Assembly (NCBI GenBank): GCA_937891325.1
Contig: CALAFU010000175.1
Coordinates: forward strand, 1-6,470
DNA length: 6,470 nt
Source: an uncultured Candidatus Melainabacteria bacterium
Lineage (GTDB): Bacteria > Cyanobacteriota > Vampirovibrionia > Gastranaerophilales > Gastranaerophilaceae
Direction of reading: 5' to 3'
Positions within the stretch are counted from its first letter, which is position 1. Every line of letters starts with the position of its first letter. Both the position numbers and the translations under genes were made by a program. Under the pieces are notes generated by a model that searched no databases, was not told where the DNA came from, and saw nothing but the letters and a program-made list of their open reading frames with translations. Shown here piece by piece: positions 4,672 through 6,470 of this stretch.

Positions 4672-6470
4672 TTATTTGCAATCACAACCGCAACCACAGC
4701 TGCAACAAGTTAAACCAAGAGCTTCTTTAGCTTCTTCTAATCTAACTTTGATACGACCGTCAACTGCGATACCTTCACCTGATTTTTCAGAGATTAACAA
4801 TGGGTTAATATCTAATTCATCGATGAATTTGTAATCAGAAACTAATTGAGACAATCTCAATAATGTTTCTTGGATTTGATCCATTTGAGCTGGAGTTGTA
4901 CCTCTAGCACCTTCTAACAATTTGTATGCTTTAACTGATTTGATCATTTCAGAAGCATCAACATCTGTTAATGGAGCAATTCTGAAAGTTACGTCTTTCA
5001 TAACTTCAATGAATACACCACCTAAGCCGAACATCATCATTGGACCGTATTGAGGATCTGTTGCGATACCGCAAACCATTTCTCTGTTACCTTTAACCAT
5101 TTCTTGAATGATTACACCTTCAAGACCGTCTAACAATCCTCTTTCTTCAAGTTTTGCTAACAAGTCTTTGTATTCAGCTCTTAATTGTTCTTCTGATTGA
5201 ATGTTAACTCTTACACCGCCAACATCAGTTTTGTGAGATGTTGTTTTTGAAGTCATTTTCATTACTACAGGGTAGCCGATTGAATTACCGATTGAAACAA
5301 CTTCTTCTTCGTTTGTAGCAAAACCTGATTTACATACTCTGATACCGTAAGCATCTAATACATCAATAGATTCACGAGTTGTTAATTGAGCACGATCTTC
5401 TTTTAATGCATTATACATAATGCTTTCAGCTTTCTTTCTATCAACATCGTAGCAAGGGATTTTACCTTCTGGTCTTGCAATCCATTTACGTTGTTGGTCT
5501 AATCTCATAAAGCCTTCAGCTGCTTCTTCCGCATACATAAAGAATGGCATATTAACCTTCATATCTGATAATGTAGTGAAGAATTCGCTCTTAGTCATGA
5601 ATACACCAATAACAGGTTTTTCAGGATATTGAGCTTTAATTTCCATAACGGCTTTAGCTACATCGATATCTTTTAAGCCTAAGAATGGTAAGTAAATAAC
5701 CATAATCATATCAACATTTTCATCAGCGATAACTGTTTTTAATGTTTCTTGGTAGTGTTCGATAGGTGCAGATGCAATCATATCAATTGGGTTTTTTACT
5801 GATGCTGCCGCTGGTAAGAAACTTCTTAATTTTTCTTTTGTTTCATCAGTAATTTTAGCCATTTGCATACCGTATTCACATACAGCGTCAGTAGCCATAA
5901 TACCAGGACCACCTGAGTTTGTGATGATTGCTACTCTGTTTCCTTTTGGAATGGGGCAGTTAGCAAATACTTTTGCTGTTGAGAATAAGTTTTTCAAAGA
6001 ATATTCTCTGATAACACCTGATTGAGCAAGTAATGCGTTAGCTGCTTTATCTGCACCAGCTAAAGAACCTGTGTGAGAAGATGCAGCTGAAGCACCTGCT
6101 GCTGAACGACCAGCTTTTAAAGCAAGGATAGGTTTTTTCTTAGAAATTCTTGTAGCTAATTTTCTGAAGTTAGCTGGATTTTGGATTGATTCCATGTATA
6201 ACAAGATTTGTTCAACATCTTTTTCGTTTTCCCAATATTCTAAAGCTGTTTCAGCGTTTACGTCTGCTTGGTTACCGATTGAAATGAATTGAGCAAAACC
6301 TAAGTTCAAGTCTTTTAAGATGTTTAAGATACCGCCACCTAAAGCACCTGATTGTGAAACGAAACCGATGTTACCACGTTCTGGAAGTGATTCAGCGAAA
6401 CAACCGTCCATGCTGATTTCAGGATCTGTGTTTACAACACCTAAGCAGTTAGGACCTACACATCTCATAC
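4672..6470 (-). CDS. Acyl-CoA synthetase (ADP-forming), alpha-beta fusion, 5'-partial
   Basis: This enzyme family converts acyl-CoA (typically acetyl-CoA), ADP and phosphate to the free acid, CoA and ATP, saving energy in fermentation. About 599 residues are visible; family fusions are about 700, so the N-terminal CoA-binding Rossmann domain is mostly outside the window. The visible Met of MRCVGPNCLG is internal to the conserved GPNC region and is not the start. Counting from that Met, a succinyl-CoA-ligase-like domain follows with SSHTGSLAG, whose His132 should be the phosphohistidine, and TNSGGPGI (184-190). An ATP-grasp domain covers about 355-585, with SHKTDVGGV (411-419; His412 is the likely second phosphohistidine), GLGGVFIEV and ELDINPLL (551-558). 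There is no C-terminal GNAT domain, which argues against a Pat-type protein acetyltransferase. The protein ends in an unusual tail, TCCSCGCGCDCK, with six cysteines in the last 11 residues. The substrate acid cannot be told from sequence. Confidence 0.93.
   Translation of the reverse strand, partial: MRCVGPNCLGVVNTDPEISMDGCFAESLPERGNIGFVSQSGALGGGILNILKDLNLGFAQFISIGNQADVNAETALEYWENEKDVEQILLYMESIQNPANFRKLATRISKKKPILALKAGRSAAGASAASSHTGSLAGADKAANALLAQSGVIREYSLKNLFSTAKVFANCPIPKGNRVAIITNSGGPGIMATDAVCEYGMQMAKITDETKEKLRSFLPAAASVKNPIDMIASAPIEHYQETLKTVIADENVDMIMVIYLPFLGLKDIDVAKAVMEIKAQYPEKPVIGVFMTKSEFFTTLSDMKVNMPFFMYAEEAAEGFMRLDQQRKWIARPEGKIPCYDVDRKKAESIMYNALKEDRAQLTTRESIDVLDAYGIRVCKSGFATNEEEVVSIGNSIGYPVVMKMTSKTTSHKTDVGGVRVNIQSEEQLRAEYKDLLAKLEERGLLDGLEGVIIQEMVKGNREMVCGIATDPQYGPMMMFGLGGVFIEVMKDVTFRIAPLTDVDASEMIKSVKAYKLLEGARGTTPAQMDQIQETLLRLSQLVSDYKFIDELDINPLLISEKSGEGIAVDGRIKVRLEEAKEALGLTCCSCGCGCDCK

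Noticed and set aside
4656..4672. Inverted repeat ATAATCTT-A-AAGATTAT next to the synthetase stop codon
   Set aside because: It has weak pairs and a one-base centre, and a strong terminator lies 10 bases away; it is probably incidental.
6466..6468. ATG near the right edge as the true start of the acyl-CoA synthetase
   Set aside because: It falls inside the conserved GPNC region (MRCVGPNCLG); family members have about 110-130 more residues before this point, so the gene continues beyond the window.

Overview
The window is AT-rich bacterial chromosomal DNA with three confidently recognised genes, two uncharacterised ones, and short intergenic gaps (no gene-free stretch reaches 300 bases). Nothing in it looks mobile, phage-derived or CRISPR-like, and I see no tRNA or rRNA. 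The organism is probably an anaerobic fermenter. It carries an ADP-forming acyl-CoA synthetase, which makes ATP from acyl-CoA, and a cytosolic PocR-domain sensor kinase. The glutamyl-tRNA synthetase N-terminus reads like the cyanobacterial type. Together with the low GC this would fit a non-photosynthetic gut relative of Cyanobacteria (Melainabacteria/Gastranaerophilales), but that placement is inference and an anaerobic Firmicute is not excluded.

Layout, left to right. (1) 13-2124, minus strand: a 703-residue soluble sensor histidine kinase with PocR, GAF, PAS, HisKA and HATPase domains; no response regulator is visible in the window. (2) 2125-2252: a 128-bp divergent promoter region. (3) 2253-2705, plus strand: an unrecognised protein of 150 residues with one membrane segment. 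Its promoter lies so close that the mRNA may be leaderless. (4) 2784-4247, plus strand: gltX, glutamyl-tRNA synthetase, with its own extended -10 promoter, a palindrome over the start site and a good ribosome binding site. (5) 4322-4612, plus strand: an unrecognised 96-residue cysteine-rich protein. Its Shine-Dalgarno sequence is buried in a 17-bp hairpin. (6) 4609-4646: a strong terminator between convergent genes. (7) 4672-6470, minus strand: the 3' part of an ADP-forming acyl-CoA synthetase that runs off the right edge and ends in an unusual cysteine-rich tail.

The genes do not form one evident pathway: they are a signalling gene, a translation gene, an energy-metabolism gene and two unknowns. 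The best leads are the hairpin over the ribosome binding site of the cysteine-rich gene, that protein's possible Sm-like fold with a cysteine insert, the six-cysteine tail on the acyl-CoA synthetase, and the possible leaderless start at 2253.
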